A stretch of DNA of 58,677 bases from Afipia sp. OHSU_II-C1 (GTDB lineage: Bacteria > Pseudomonadota > Alphaproteobacteria > Rhizobiales > Xanthobacteraceae). The stretch's first letter is position 1, and each line of letters begins with the position of its first letter. The notes beneath the pieces were generated by a model. The model searched no databases. It was not told the origin of the DNA and saw nothing but the letters and a program-made list of their open reading frames with translations. Where the stretch lies: assembly GCF_000497575.1 (NCBI RefSeq), contig NZ_APJI01000009.1, positions 1 through 58,677 on the forward strand, written 5' to 3'. Positions 37,504-45,822 of the stretch are shown one piece after another. The position numbers and the translations under genes were made by a program.

Positions 37504-38679
37504 ATGTCCGACGATGTCGTCATCGTCAGCGCTGCCCGCACCCCGGTCGGCACGTTCAACGGCGCGTTCGCCAACACCCCGGCCCACGAATTGGGTGCAG
37601 TCGCCATCAAGGCTGCGCTTGAGCGGGCCGGTGTTGAGCCAGCGCGCGTTTCCGAAGTCATCATGGGCCAGATTCTGACCGCCGCTCAAGGGCAGAACCC
37701 CGCCCGGCAGGCTGCCATGAAGGCCGGCATTCCCGTGGAAAGCCCGTCCTGGGGCGTCAATATGCTCTGCGGTTCGGGATTGCGCACGGTGGCACTGGGC
37801 TATCAGGCGCTGATGAACGGCGATTCCGAGATCGTGGTCGCCGGTGGCCAGGAATCCATGAGCATGTCGCCCCATGCACAGCATTTGCGCGCTGGCGTGA
37901 AAATGGGTGCTCTCGATTTTGTCGACACCATGATCAAGGACGGCCTGTGGGACGCTTTCAACGGCTACCATATGGGCAACACCGCCGAAAACGTCGCGCG
38001 GCAATTCCAGATCACCCGGCAGCAGCAGGATGAGTTTGCCGTCGGTTCGCAGAACAAGGCCGAGGCCGCACAGAAGGCTGGCAAGTTCAAGGATGAAATC
38101 GTCCCGTTCACCGTGAAGACCCGCAAAGGTGATATCGTCGTGGAAGCGGACGAAGGTCCGCGTCATGGCGCATCGATGGATGCGATGGCCAAGCTGAAGC
38201 CAGCCTTTGAGAAAGACGGTTCGGTGACCGCCGGTAACGCGTCGGGCATCAATGACGGCGCCGCGGCGCTGGTGCTGATGACCGCAAAGCAGGCGGCCAA
38301 GGAAGGCAAGACCCCGCTCGCACGCATCGTCTCGTGGGCGCAGGCAGGTGTCGATCCGTCCATCATGGGCACCGGACCGATCCCGGCATCCCGTGCGGCG
38401 CTCAAAAAGGCAGGCTGGAAAGCCAGCGATCTCGATCTGATCGAGGCCAATGAGGCTTTCGCCGCGCAGGCCTCCGCCGTGAACAAGGAAATCGGCTGGG
38501 ATCCCGCCAAGGTCAACGTCAACGGCGGGGCGATTGCCATCGGTCATCCGATCGGTGCGTCCGGCGCGCGCGTTCTTGTGACATTGCTGCATGAAATGCA
38601 GAAGCGCGATTCCAAGAAGGGCCTTGCGACGCTTTGCATCGGCGGCGGCATGGGCATTGCATTGTGTGTTGAACGATAA
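37504..38679 (+). CDS. phaA: Acetyl-CoA acetyltransferase PhaA (beta-ketothiolase)
   Basis: A 391-residue biosynthetic thiolase with acyl-enzyme cysteine in [14 protein letters not shown], the histidine in [16 protein letters not shown] and the second cysteine in [13 protein letters not shown]. It condenses two acetyl-CoA to acetoacetyl-CoA, the first step of PHB synthesis. Context with phaR and phaB confirms the assignment. A strong terminator separates it from phaB. Confidence 0.94.
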   Translation: MSDDVVIVSAARTPVGTFNGAFANTPAHELGAVAIKAALERAGVEPARVSEVIMGQILTAAQGQNPARQAAMKAGIPVESPSWGVNMLCGSGLRTVALGYQALMNGDSEIVVAGGQESMSMSPHAQHLRAGVKMGALDFVDTMIKDGLWDAFNGYHMGNTAENVARQFQITRQQQDEFAVGSQNKAEAAQKAGKFKDEIVPFTVKTRKGDIVVEADEGPRHGASMDAMAKLKPAFEKDGSVTAGNASGINDGAAALVLMTAKQAAKEGKTPLARIVSWAQAGVDPSIMGTGPIPASRAALKKAGWKASDLDLIEANEAFAAQASAVNKEIGWDPAKVNVNGGAIAIGHPIGASGARVLVTLLHEMQKRDSKKGLATLCIGGGMGIALCVER

Positions 38680-38711
38680 AATTCTCTGAACGCACTGCAC
38701 AATACAAAATC

Positions 38712-38742
38712 AAAATGCCCGGCAGGTTGCCGGGCATTTTTT
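38712..38742 (+). terminator. Intrinsic terminator between phaA and phaB
   Basis: AAAATGCCCGGCA (38712-38724) pairs perfectly with TGCCGGGCATTTT (38728-38740) around GGT, then more T. It has the form of a strong terminator, so phaB would need its own promoter or read-through. Confidence 0.9.
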
Positions 38743-38817
38743 CTTGCTGTTATCGCAATTGGCCTGAATACTTGTTTTCCAAAAACACTTCAGTGAACTG
38801 CGGAGGGGATACCTGAT

Positions 38818-39543
38818 ATGGCACGCGTGGCATTGGTAACAGGCGGAACGCGCGGCATCGGCGCTGCGATCAGCAAGGCGTTGAAAGCTGCGGGTTACAA
38901 GGTTGCGGCGAGTTACGCCGGCAACGACGAAGCCGCGGCGAAATTCAAGGCCGAGACGGGAATCCCCGTTTACAAGTGGGACGTCGGTGCGTTCGATGCG
39001 TGCGCGGACGGCGTGAAGAAAGTCGAGGCCGAGATCGGGCCGATCGACGTGCTCGTCAACAATGCCGGCATCACCCGCGACGTGCCCTTCCACAAGATGA
39101 CGCTCGACCAGTGGAATGCGGTGATGAACACCAATCTCGGTTCGCTGTTCAATATGACGCGGCAGGTGATCGAGGGCATGCGCGGCCGCAAGTTCGGGCG
39201 CATCATCAACATCTCGTCGATCAACGGCCAGAAGGGCCAGTTCGGTCAGGTCAACTATTCGGCGGCGAAGGCCGGGGATATCGGATTCACCAAGGCGCTG
39301 GCGCTCGAGAATGCGCGGGGGGGTATCACGGTGAACGCCATCTGCCCCGGCTACATCAACACCGAAATGGTGCAGGCCGTGCCCAAGGACGTGCTCGAGA
39401 AGAATGTCATTCCCCAGATTCCCGTCAGCCGTCTCGGCGAGCCTGAAGAAATCGCGCGTGCCGTGGTATTCCTTGCCTCCGATGACTCCGGCTTCGTCAC
39501 GGGGTCAACGATGACCATCAACGGCGGACAATACCTGCAATAA
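38818..39543 (+). CDS. phaB: Acetoacetyl-CoA reductase PhaB
   Basis: A short-chain dehydrogenase of 241 residues with cofactor loop TGGTRGIGAA, NNAGITRD, active-site serine in INISSINGQKGQFGQ and YSAAKAG with the catalytic Tyr and Lys. The GQKGQFGQ segment is typical of PhaB. It reduces acetoacetyl-CoA to (R)-3-hydroxybutyryl-CoA with NADPH. GGAGGGG precedes the ATG. The PHA synthase gene phaC is not in the window. Confidence 0.94.
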   Translation: MARVALVTGGTRGIGAAISKALKAAGYKVAASYAGNDEAAAKFKAETGIPVYKWDVGAFDACADGVKKVEAEIGPIDVLVNNAGITRDVPFHKMTLDQWNAVMNTNLGSLFNMTRQVIEGMRGRKFGRIINISSINGQKGQFGQVNYSAAKAGDIGFTKALALENARGGITVNAICPGYINTEMVQAVPKDVLEKNVIPQIPVSRLGEPEEIARAVVFLASDDSGFVTGSTMTINGGQYLQ

Positions 39544-39617
39544 GCGAGCGATCCCGAATAGCGGGAATCGCTTTTCTGGATGTGGCGTTATCGCGGATTG
39601 AATGGCATTGATCCGCG

Positions 39618-40493
39618 ATGACGTCATCAACCGCCACTCTTGTCGGCCTCGCTGCCATTGTGATGTGGTCGCTGCTTGCCGCGCTGACCGTGGCGACCGG
39701 CCGCGTTCCGCCGTTTCAGTTGCTGGCCATGACGTTTGCCATCGGTGCCTGCGTCGGCCCGTTGGCCTGGCTGTGGCGGCCATCGGCGATCCGCGCCTTG
39801 CGCCAACCGCTGCTGGTGTGGCTGGTCGGCATCGGCGGATTGTTTGGCTATCACGCGCTGTACTTCCTGGCGTTGCGACTTGCCCCGCCGGCCGAAGCGG
39901 GACTGCTGAATTATCTCTGGCCGCTCCTGATCGTGCTGCTCTCGTCGTTGCTGCCGGGCGAGCGGCTGGCGCCGCATCATATCGTCGGTGCGGTTCTGGG
40001 CTTCGCCGGGACGATCCTGCTGTTCGCAGGCAACGGCGGATCGGCACCAAATCCCGCGCATATTCCCGGATTCATCGCAGCCTTTGTCGCGGCCTTCGTG
40101 TGGGCGGGCTACTCGGTGATGTCGCGCAAGCTGGCGGCCGTGCCAACGGACGCGGTTGCCGGGTTTTGCCTTGCCACCGCAGTGCTGGCTGCGGCCTGCC
40201 ATTTTGCTCTTGAGACGACGGTCTGGCCGGAAACAACAGCGCAATGGCTTGCCATCGTGGCACTCGGGATCGGGCCGGTGGGTATTGCGTTTTTCGTCTG
40301 GGACATCGGGATGAAACGCGGCGATATTCGCGTGCTGGGCGCTGCGTCCTACGCCACGCCGCTGCTCTCGACCGCATTCCTGATCATTGCCGGGTTTGCC
40401 AAGCCCACAGCGACGCTCGCCATCGCCGCCGCGCTGATCGCGGGCGGGGGATTGATCGCGGCGAAGGACATGATCGTCAAACGATCCCCTTAA
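39618..40493 (+). CDS. DMT superfamily permease (EamA), aromatic/amino-acid exporter type
   Basis: Two EamA repeats and about ten membrane segments; FGYHALYFLALRLAPPAEAGLLNYLWPLLIVL resembles the YddG/aromatic amino-acid exporter subgroup, though the substrate is not proven. The stop overlaps that of the convergent cupin gene in TTAA. It begins 75 bases after phaB without an obvious terminator between, so read-through is possible. Confidence 0.83.
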   Translation: MTSSTATLVGLAAIVMWSLLAALTVATGRVPPFQLLAMTFAIGACVGPLAWLWRPSAIRALRQPLLVWLVGIGGLFGYHALYFLALRLAPPAEAGLLNYLWPLLIVLLSSLLPGERLAPHHIVGAVLGFAGTILLFAGNGGSAPNPAHIPGFIAAFVAAFVWAGYSVMSRKLAAVPTDAVAGFCLATAVLAAACHFALETTVWPETTAQWLAIVALGIGPVGIAFFVWDIGMKRGDIRVLGAASYATPLLSTAFLIIAGFAKPTATLAIAAALIAGGGLIAAKDMIVKRSP

Positions 40494-40927
40494 GCCGGTG
40501 ACCAATCCGGCGGCGCGAGCTCAAACTTTGCAAAGTCAAATCCGGGCGCCACAGTACAGCCGACCAGCGTCCAGTCGCCGATGCTCTCCGCGGCCTGCCA
40601 TGCATGAGCAGGTACAACAGCTTGCGGTTGTTCGCCGGCATTGAGATCCGATCCAAGCAGGATGGCGCGCTCGCCGCCGTCATCGGCGATCCGCAGTATC
40701 AGCGGATCGCCGGCATGGTAGTGCCAGATCTCGACGGCATCGACGCGATGCCAGTGCGATGTCTGGCCTCGCGTCAGCAGGAAGTAGATCGCGGTGGACG
40801 CGGCCCGCCCGCCATCGACGGAGCACGAATCGCGAAACGTCTCGCGATAGTAGCCGCCTTCGGGATGCGGCTTCAGGCCGAGGCGCGCGATGATGTCATC
40901 GGCGGTCAATGCGGGCACGTCGTGCAT
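40490..40927 (-). CDS. Cupin, DUF985 family
   Basis: The 145-residue product has the DUF985 pattern: HPEGGYYRETFRD, STAIYFLLTRGQTSHWHRVD and EIWHYHAGDPL, with histidines that could bind a metal, and a C-terminal VAPGFDFAKFEL. Function in bacteria is unknown. The start ATG overlaps the gloB stop by one base (TGATG), indicating translational coupling. Earlier in-frame codons fall inside gloB and are rejected. Confidence 0.85.
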   Translation of the reverse strand: MHDVPALTADDIIARLGLKPHPEGGYYRETFRDSCSVDGGRAASTAIYFLLTRGQTSHWHRVDAVEIWHYHAGDPLILRIADDGGERAILLGSDLNAGEQPQAVVPAHAWQAAESIGDWTLVGCTVAPGFDFAKFELAPPDWSPA

Positions 40928-41694
40928 CACGCCTTGTTCTTGCGTTCGCGCAGTTCGCCGAAAACATCCGCCGGGCTTTTTCCCGCGAGGCCGACGGCAG
41001 CTGCAACGGACGGAACGTCGGCGCGCAGGAACGTGTTGGCCTCCTTCTCGTCGCGGATCAGCGTCGGAACCGTCGGCTGGTTCGCGGCACGCAGCTTCGC
41101 CACTTCCTCGGCACGGGCCTTCAGCGCCGGATTGTTCGGCTCGATGCCCAGCGCGAATTTGACGTTGGACGCGGTGTACTCGTGCCCGCAATAGACGCGC
41201 ATGTCGTTCGGCAGCGCGCGCAGCTTCAGCAGCGATTCCCACATCATCGGATAGCTGCCCTCGAAAACGCGGCCGCAGCCGATCGAGAACAGGGTGTCGG
41301 CGCAGAACAGCGCACGATCGGCGTCGAACACGTAGCTGATATGATCGAGGGTGTGACCCGGAGTTTCGAGCACGCGCGCGGTAAGATTGCCGACCTTGAC
41401 GGTGTCACCTTCCTTGACGCGCTCATCGACAAGGGGAATCGCCGCGGCCTTGTCGTGCGGCGCCACCACGCGGCAGTTGTACTTGTCCTTGAGTTCGGCG
41501 ATGCCGCCGACATGGTCCATGTGATGATGCGTGACGAGAATATCGGTCAGCGTCCAGCCCTCGCGCTGCAATGCCTTGATGATCGGTCCAGCTTCCGGTG
41601 CGTCGATCGAGGCGGTCGCCTTGGTGACCGGATCGTGAATCAGATAGCCGAAATTGTCGGACAGGCAGGGAAACAGGCGAATCTCGGCAGTCAT
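40927..41694 (-). CDS. gloB: Hydroxyacylglutathione hydrolase (glyoxalase II)
   Basis: A metallo-beta-lactamase fold with THHHMDHVGG (residues 55-64) binding two metals, and GHTLDHISY and GHEYTASN as further metal and substrate residues. It hydrolyses S-lactoylglutathione, finishing methylglyoxal detoxification. The length of 255 residues is normal. It is coupled to a cupin gene downstream and divergent from a methyltransferase gene, an arrangement I believe is common in this bacterial group. Confidence 0.93.
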   Translation of the reverse strand: MTAEIRLFPCLSDNFGYLIHDPVTKATASIDAPEAGPIIKALQREGWTLTDILVTHHHMDHVGGIAELKDKYNCRVVAPHDKAAAIPLVDERVKEGDTVKVGNLTARVLETPGHTLDHISYVFDADRALFCADTLFSIGCGRVFEGSYPMMWESLLKLRALPNDMRVYCGHEYTASNVKFALGIEPNNPALKARAEEVAKLRAANQPTVPTLIRDEKEANTFLRADVPSVAAAVGLAGKSPADVFGELRERKNKA

Positions 41695-41821
41695 GACAGC
41701 TCCATTTGTCGAGGATGGACCACGCTAACACGGCCATACCGGCGGTGAAATACGTTAACGCCGTTCCGTGGATCGCCTGCGGACCGCTGCGCGCCGTATT
41801 CCAGCATGATAGACTGATCCC

Positions 41822-42577
41822 ATGACAATCGACGTGATCGATCTGCGCAATTTCTATTCGCAGCGCCTCGGTGCGGTGGCGCGGCGTTTGATCAGCCGCG
41901 GCATTCAGCGGCACTGGCCACAGGCGGATGGTCTGCGCGTCGCCGGACTTGGTTACCCGACGCCGTATCTCGGGCTGTTTCGAGAGGATGCCGAGCGGTG
42001 CATCGCACTGATGCCGGCCGCGCAAGGTGTCCTCAAATGGCCGACCGCACGACCGACATTGTCAACGCTGGTCGACGAATTCGCGCTGCCATTGGCGGAC
42101 GCTGCGGTCGATCGCATTCTGCTGGTTCATGCGCTGGAAATATCGGACGATCCGGAAGGGCTGTTGCGCGAAGTCTGGCGCGTGCTGGCGCCCTCGGGAC
42201 GGATGATGGCGATTATTCCCAACCGGCGCGGGGTGTGGTCGCGGACCGACAACACGCCATTCGGGCACGGCCGTCCGTATTCACGTTCGCAGATCACGCA
42301 ACTTCTGAGACAGACATGGTTCACGCCGACGGCTTGGGGCGAAGCCCTGTTCGTGCCGCCATTCCAGGGCGGATGGGTGTTGCGTTCGGCGGTGGCGTGG
42401 GAGCGGATGAGCGCTGCGGTGTCGTCGCCGTTCGCCGGCGTTCACATCGTGGAAGCATCCAAGCAGGTTTATCGCGCGATCCCGGCGCATCGCGAGCGCA
42501 CCCGGCTTATTCCCTCGATGCCGCCGGTTCTCCTGCCGACGCCGACACGGCGCGACGACCGGCCCGCCACAGGCTGA
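41822..42577 (+). CDS. SAM-dependent methyltransferase, class I (type 11)
   Basis: The 251-residue product shows methyltransferase landmarks: ADGLRVAGLGYPTPYLGLF as a modified cofactor-binding motif I, AAVDRILLVHALEISDDPEGLLREVWRVLAPSGRMM as motifs II and post-II, and NRRGVWSRTDNTPFGHGRPYS. The glycine-rich loop is unusual. Its substrate is unknown. It is divergent from gloB and ends just before the terminator of the DUF4167 gene. Confidence 0.8.
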   Translation: MTIDVIDLRNFYSQRLGAVARRLISRGIQRHWPQADGLRVAGLGYPTPYLGLFREDAERCIALMPAAQGVLKWPTARPTLSTLVDEFALPLADAAVDRILLVHALEISDDPEGLLREVWRVLAPSGRMMAIIPNRRGVWSRTDNTPFGHGRPYSRSQITQLLRQTWFTPTAWGEALFVPPFQGGWVLRSAVAWERMSAAVSSPFAGVHIVEASKQVYRAIPAHRERTRLIPSMPPVLLPTPTRRDDRPATG

Positions 42578-42580
42578 ATG

Positions 42581-42611
42581 AAAAAGCCCGCCTGAGAGAA
42601 CTCAGACGGGC
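42581..42611 (-). terminator. Intrinsic terminator of the DUF4167 gene
   Basis: Read on the minus strand, GCCCGTCTGAG pairs with CTCAGGCGGGC (one T-G mismatch) around TTCT, followed by five T. It is 24 bases beyond the DUF4167 stop. On the plus strand the T tract is missing, so it is directional. Confidence 0.82.
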
Positions 42612-42634
42612 CATCACATCAGATCGAATACAGC

Positions 42635-43342
42635 TTACTCGCCTGCCGAGTTGAGATCCTCGCTGGCAGGCTGCGCGCCCTGACCTTCAGGCCGCGGTCC
42701 GGGCGGCCGGCGCCGGCGGCGATGGCTGAAGCGTTCGCCATTCTGGTTGCCGTCCGTGTTGGTTCCATTCGGTTGCGGCTGTGCGCCTCCGGTGATGAAG
42801 GACGGAAGGCGATCGACCTGAGCGCCTTCGGCGGGCTGAGGCTGTGAACGCTGGTCCCGATCGCGGAAGTTCTGCTCGCGGGGCTGCTGCTGCTCACGCG
42901 GATACGGCTGGGCCTCACGCGGCTGGAATTGCGGCTGCTGCTGTTGCGACGGCGCGAAGCCGGGCTCGGCGCCGAAGTTGGAATAGCTGTCGCTGTCGTC
43001 GCCATTGTCGTCGAGGGCATCGCCTTCCGGACGCGGCATCGGTTGCTGCTGCGGCTGGCTCTGGCGGAACTGTTCCTGCGCCGCGGCGATCAGGCGGAAA
43101 TAGTGTTCGGCGTGCTGGTAGTAGTTTTCGGCGGCAACGGGATCGCCGGAGGAACGCGCATCGCGCGCAAGCTGAACATACTTTTCGGCGACATGAGAGG
43201 CGGTGCCGCGAATCTTGATATCCGGCCCGTTGGACTCGAACACCCGGGTCATCGGGTTCTGTCCGCGCCGGTTGTTATTATTGTTGTTATTATTGTTGTT
43301 CCGGCTGCGCATGCGCTTGTTGTTGTTCGGGCCGTTTCTCAT
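42635..43342 (-). CDS. DUF4167 protein with polyasparagine tract
   Basis: The start MRNGPNNNKRMRSRN leads into ten consecutive asparagines and a basic RRGQNPMTRVFESNGPD. The conserved DUF4167 core (IRGTASHVAEKYVQLARDARSSGD, then AENYYQHAEHYFRLI) is followed by a long disordered Gln/Pro/Arg-rich tail ending with HRRRRRPPGPR. The basic, Gly/Asn/Arg-rich ends suggest RNA or DNA binding, but the function is unproven. AAGG lies 11 bases before the ATG. Confidence 0.87.
   Translation of the reverse strand: MRNGPNNNKRMRSRNNNNNNNNNNRRGQNPMTRVFESNGPDIKIRGTASHVAEKYVQLARDARSSGDPVAAENYYQHAEHYFRLIAAAQEQFRQSQPQQQPMPRPEGDALDDNGDDSDSYSNFGAEPGFAPSQQQQPQFQPREAQPYPREQQQPREQNFRDRDQRSQPQPAEGAQVDRLPSFITGGAQPQPNGTNTDGNQNGERFSHRRRRRPPGPRPEGQGAQPASEDLNSAGE
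43271..43300. repeat. Alternating AAC-AAC-AAT-AAT microsatellite inside the DUF4167 gene
   Basis: On the coding strand ten asparagine codons alternate strictly as AAC AAC AAT AAT AAC AAC AAT AAT AAC AAC, a 12-base tandem unit repeated two and a half times. Tandem units of this size can expand or contract in whole codons. Confidence 0.85.
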
Positions 43343-43791
43343 CTGATGCCTTTTACCGATTTTGGATCGTGGTGATTGATGTGCGGACACGGCGCAATGC
43401 ATTCGCGCAGGCGGCGATACCGTAAATAGTCAGACCGTGGTTTTCGTACGTCGCGTTCAACAAGGACGCGTTCTCCAAATGCCCGAAGGCAATGAGCCGT
43501 CTGGGCCGGATCAGCCTGAACTAACAGGCGCGATGTTTTGCAGTTGAGTGTACAAGCGCAATATCAGGCTTTCGTTCGCTTCGCGGTCCCGAGCAGCGCA
43601 GCTCTTTCAGCCTTCGCGCTCGTCATGACCTGCCTTTTAGGAACCTTTCACCCGGCGGGCATCCCTTGCGGAATTTCTGGCTTCGACCCGTCATTTCTGA
43701 GCGGGGGCCACGGCCCTGAACCGATGCTGTGGCCGGAACGTAGTCGCTCCGGGGCAATATTCCAAGAGGTTTTTTCTGGCCCGGATACCCT
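43343..43791. other. Intergenic region between prmC and DUF4167 genes
   Basis: This 449-base stretch contains no gene I can support. It must hold the DUF4167 promoter on the minus strand and the end of the prmC transcript. A plus-strand frame beginning near 43538 runs through it but looks non-coding. A small RNA is possible but nothing specific is visible. Confidence 0.5.
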
Positions 43792-44679
43792 TTAAATCGC
43801 CGCTTTTTGCCCCATGACGGCCCGATGAATGCCGCCCAGATCGGCCACCGGCGGCCGTGGGAGAGTTAATTTCGCGGCATGCATCAGATCGCTCACCGGC
43901 GTGCTTTGATCGTGTCCGGTCTCGACGATGAGGACGCCGCCCGCGCCGAGCAGGGCAGCCGCCTGAGGGATGATGGCACGATAGGCGTCCAGACCATCCG
44001 TGCCGCCATCCAGCGCCAGATGCGGGTCGTGATCGCGCACGTCGCGGTCGAGTGCGGCGATGTCCGAGGAGCAGATGTAGGGCGGGTTCGAGACGATCAG
44101 ATCGAACGGGCCGGACAGCGCAGCCGCATAGTCGCACCGGACGAACGAGACCCGCCCGGCGAGGCCGAACCGGCGTGCATTCAACTCCGCGGTTGCGAGA
44201 GCTGCCGCGCTGATGTCGGTGCCAATGCCCGTCGCTGAGGGGAATTCGGAGAGCAGCGCGAGCAGAATCGCGCCGGACCCGGTGCCGATGTCTGCGATGC
44301 GGAGCGCCCTGGTCCCGGCGTCGCTCCGGAAAGTTTCAAGCGCAGCCTCGACGATGGTTTCGGTGTCGGGGCGCGGGACCAGCGTTGCATCCGACAGGTG
44401 GAAATCGAGTCCCCAGAATTCCTTGCGGCCGAGAATGCGGGCCACCGGTTCATGCTCGATCCGACGCTGCGCAAAACCAGCGATCATTTTTGATTCATCG
44501 CCGGTGATCAGGCGGGCTGACTGGATGGCAAGGCCGGTGTGATCGAGATCAAGCGCCGCGCCGATCAGCATCCGAGCGTCGAGGTCGGGCGTTTCGACGC
44601 CGTTTGTCTTGAGTTGTGAGGCCAAGGCACGCCGCGCCGCCTCGATAGTCAGTCCGGCGAACGGGTCGTTCGCGCTCAC
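43792..44679 (-). CDS. prmC: Peptide chain release factor N5-glutamine methyltransferase PrmC
   Basis: An N-terminal helical domain binds release factors; the catalytic domain has cofactor motif [16 protein letters not shown] and the diagnostic NPPY ([12 protein letters not shown]). It methylates the glutamine of the GGQ motif in RF1 and RF2. The start overlaps the prfA stop by four bases (ATGA), so enzyme and substrate are translationally coupled. Length 295 residues is usual. Confidence 0.94.
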   Translation of the reverse strand: MSANDPFAGLTIEAARRALASQLKTNGVETPDLDARMLIGAALDLDHTGLAIQSARLITGDESKMIAGFAQRRIEHEPVARILGRKEFWGLDFHLSDATLVPRPDTETIVEAALETFRSDAGTRALRIADIGTGSGAILLALLSEFPSATGIGTDISAAALATAELNARRFGLAGRVSFVRCDYAAALSGPFDLIVSNPPYICSSDIAALDRDVRDHDPHLALDGGTDGLDAYRAIIPQAAALLGAGGVLIVETGHDQSTPVSDLMHAAKLTLPRPPVADLGGIHRAVMGQKAAI

Positions 44680-45761
44680 AGTGTGTTGCCCTGTTCCGCG
44701 AGCAGTTTGGCCTGATGCTCCGTGGTCAGGGCATCGACCAGTTCGCCGAGCGCGTCGCCCGCGATCACCTGCGGCAGTTTGTAGAGCGTGAGATTGATGC
44801 GGTGGTCGGTGACGCGGCCCTGCGGAAAGTTATAGGTCCTGATGCGTTCGGAGCGGTCGCCGGAGCCGACCTGGCCCTTCCGCTCGGCGGAGCGTTCGGC
44901 GTCGATACGCTGCCGCTCGGCGTCGTAGATGCGCGAGCGCAGGATGTTCATCGCGCTGGCGCGGTTCTTATGCTGCGAGCGGCTGTCCTGCATGTTGACC
45001 ACAATGCCGGTCGGAATGTGTGTGATGCGGATCGCGGACTCTGTCTTGTTGACGTGCTGACCGCCGGCGCCCTGTGCGCGCATGGTCTCGATCCGCAGAT
45101 CGTCATTCTTGATGGCGACGTCGACATCTTCAGCCTCCGGCAGCACAGCCACGGTCGCCGCAGAGGTATGGATGCGGCCCTGGGTTTCTGTGTCGGGTAC
45201 GCGCTGCACGCGGTGCACGCCGGATTCGAATTTCAGCTTGGCGAATGCGCCGCGGCCTTGCACCTCTGCGACAATTTCCTTGTATCCGCCCATGGTGCCC
45301 TCGGAGGCGGAAATCAGGTCCACCTTCCAGCCCTGCAATGAAGCAAAGCGCTCATACATGCGGAACAGGTCGCCGGCGAATAGCGAGGCTTCGTCGCCGC
45401 CGGTGCCGGCGCGGATTTCGAGCATCACGTTGCGCTCGTCCATCGCGTCCTTGGGCAACAGCGCGATGCGGATATCCTGCGCGAGTTGATCGCGCCGGGC
45501 CTCAAGCTGCGGCCGTTCGCTTTCCGCCATTGCCCGCATATCGGATTCGGTGGCGGGATCGGCGATCAGCGCATCGATGCCGGCGATTTCGTCGACCGCG
45601 GACCGATATGCCTTAACGGCATCGGCCACGGGCGTCAGTTCGCTCAGTTCGCGGGTGATGCGAACATAGGTTTCCGAGTTCACCTGGCCGAGCAGTTCGG
45701 CCTCAAGTGAAGCATGACGCGCCAGCAAGGCATCGAGTTTAACTTCGGGCAGTGTGGTCAT
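44676..45761 (-). CDS. prfA: Peptide chain release factor 1
   Basis: The 361-residue product has the catalytic GGQ in [13 protein letters not shown] and the family segment [22 protein letters not shown]. It recognises UAA and UAG stop codons and triggers peptide release. It lies between ptsP (61 bases upstream) and prmC (overlapping), the standard alphaproteobacterial order. Confidence 0.95.
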   Translation of the reverse strand: MTTLPEVKLDALLARHASLEAELLGQVNSETYVRITRELSELTPVADAVKAYRSAVDEIAGIDALIADPATESDMRAMAESERPQLEARRDQLAQDIRIALLPKDAMDERNVMLEIRAGTGGDEASLFAGDLFRMYERFASLQGWKVDLISASEGTMGGYKEIVAEVQGRGAFAKLKFESGVHRVQRVPDTETQGRIHTSAATVAVLPEAEDVDVAIKNDDLRIETMRAQGAGGQHVNKTESAIRITHIPTGIVVNMQDSRSQHKNRASAMNILRSRIYDAERQRIDAERSAERKGQVGSGDRSERIRTYNFPQGRVTDHRINLTLYKLPQVIAGDALGELVDALTTEHQAKLLAEQGNTL

Positions 45762-45822
45762 GGGTCTCGATCGATCAAAATGAATTCAGCGGGCGGGGCT
45801 TCGGCAATGTCCGGAAGCGTCG

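Noticed and set aside
43538..43795. 85-codon plus-strand frame between prmC and DUF4167 genes
   Set aside because: It runs antisense into the 3' end of prmC, has no ribosome site and no recognisable domain.
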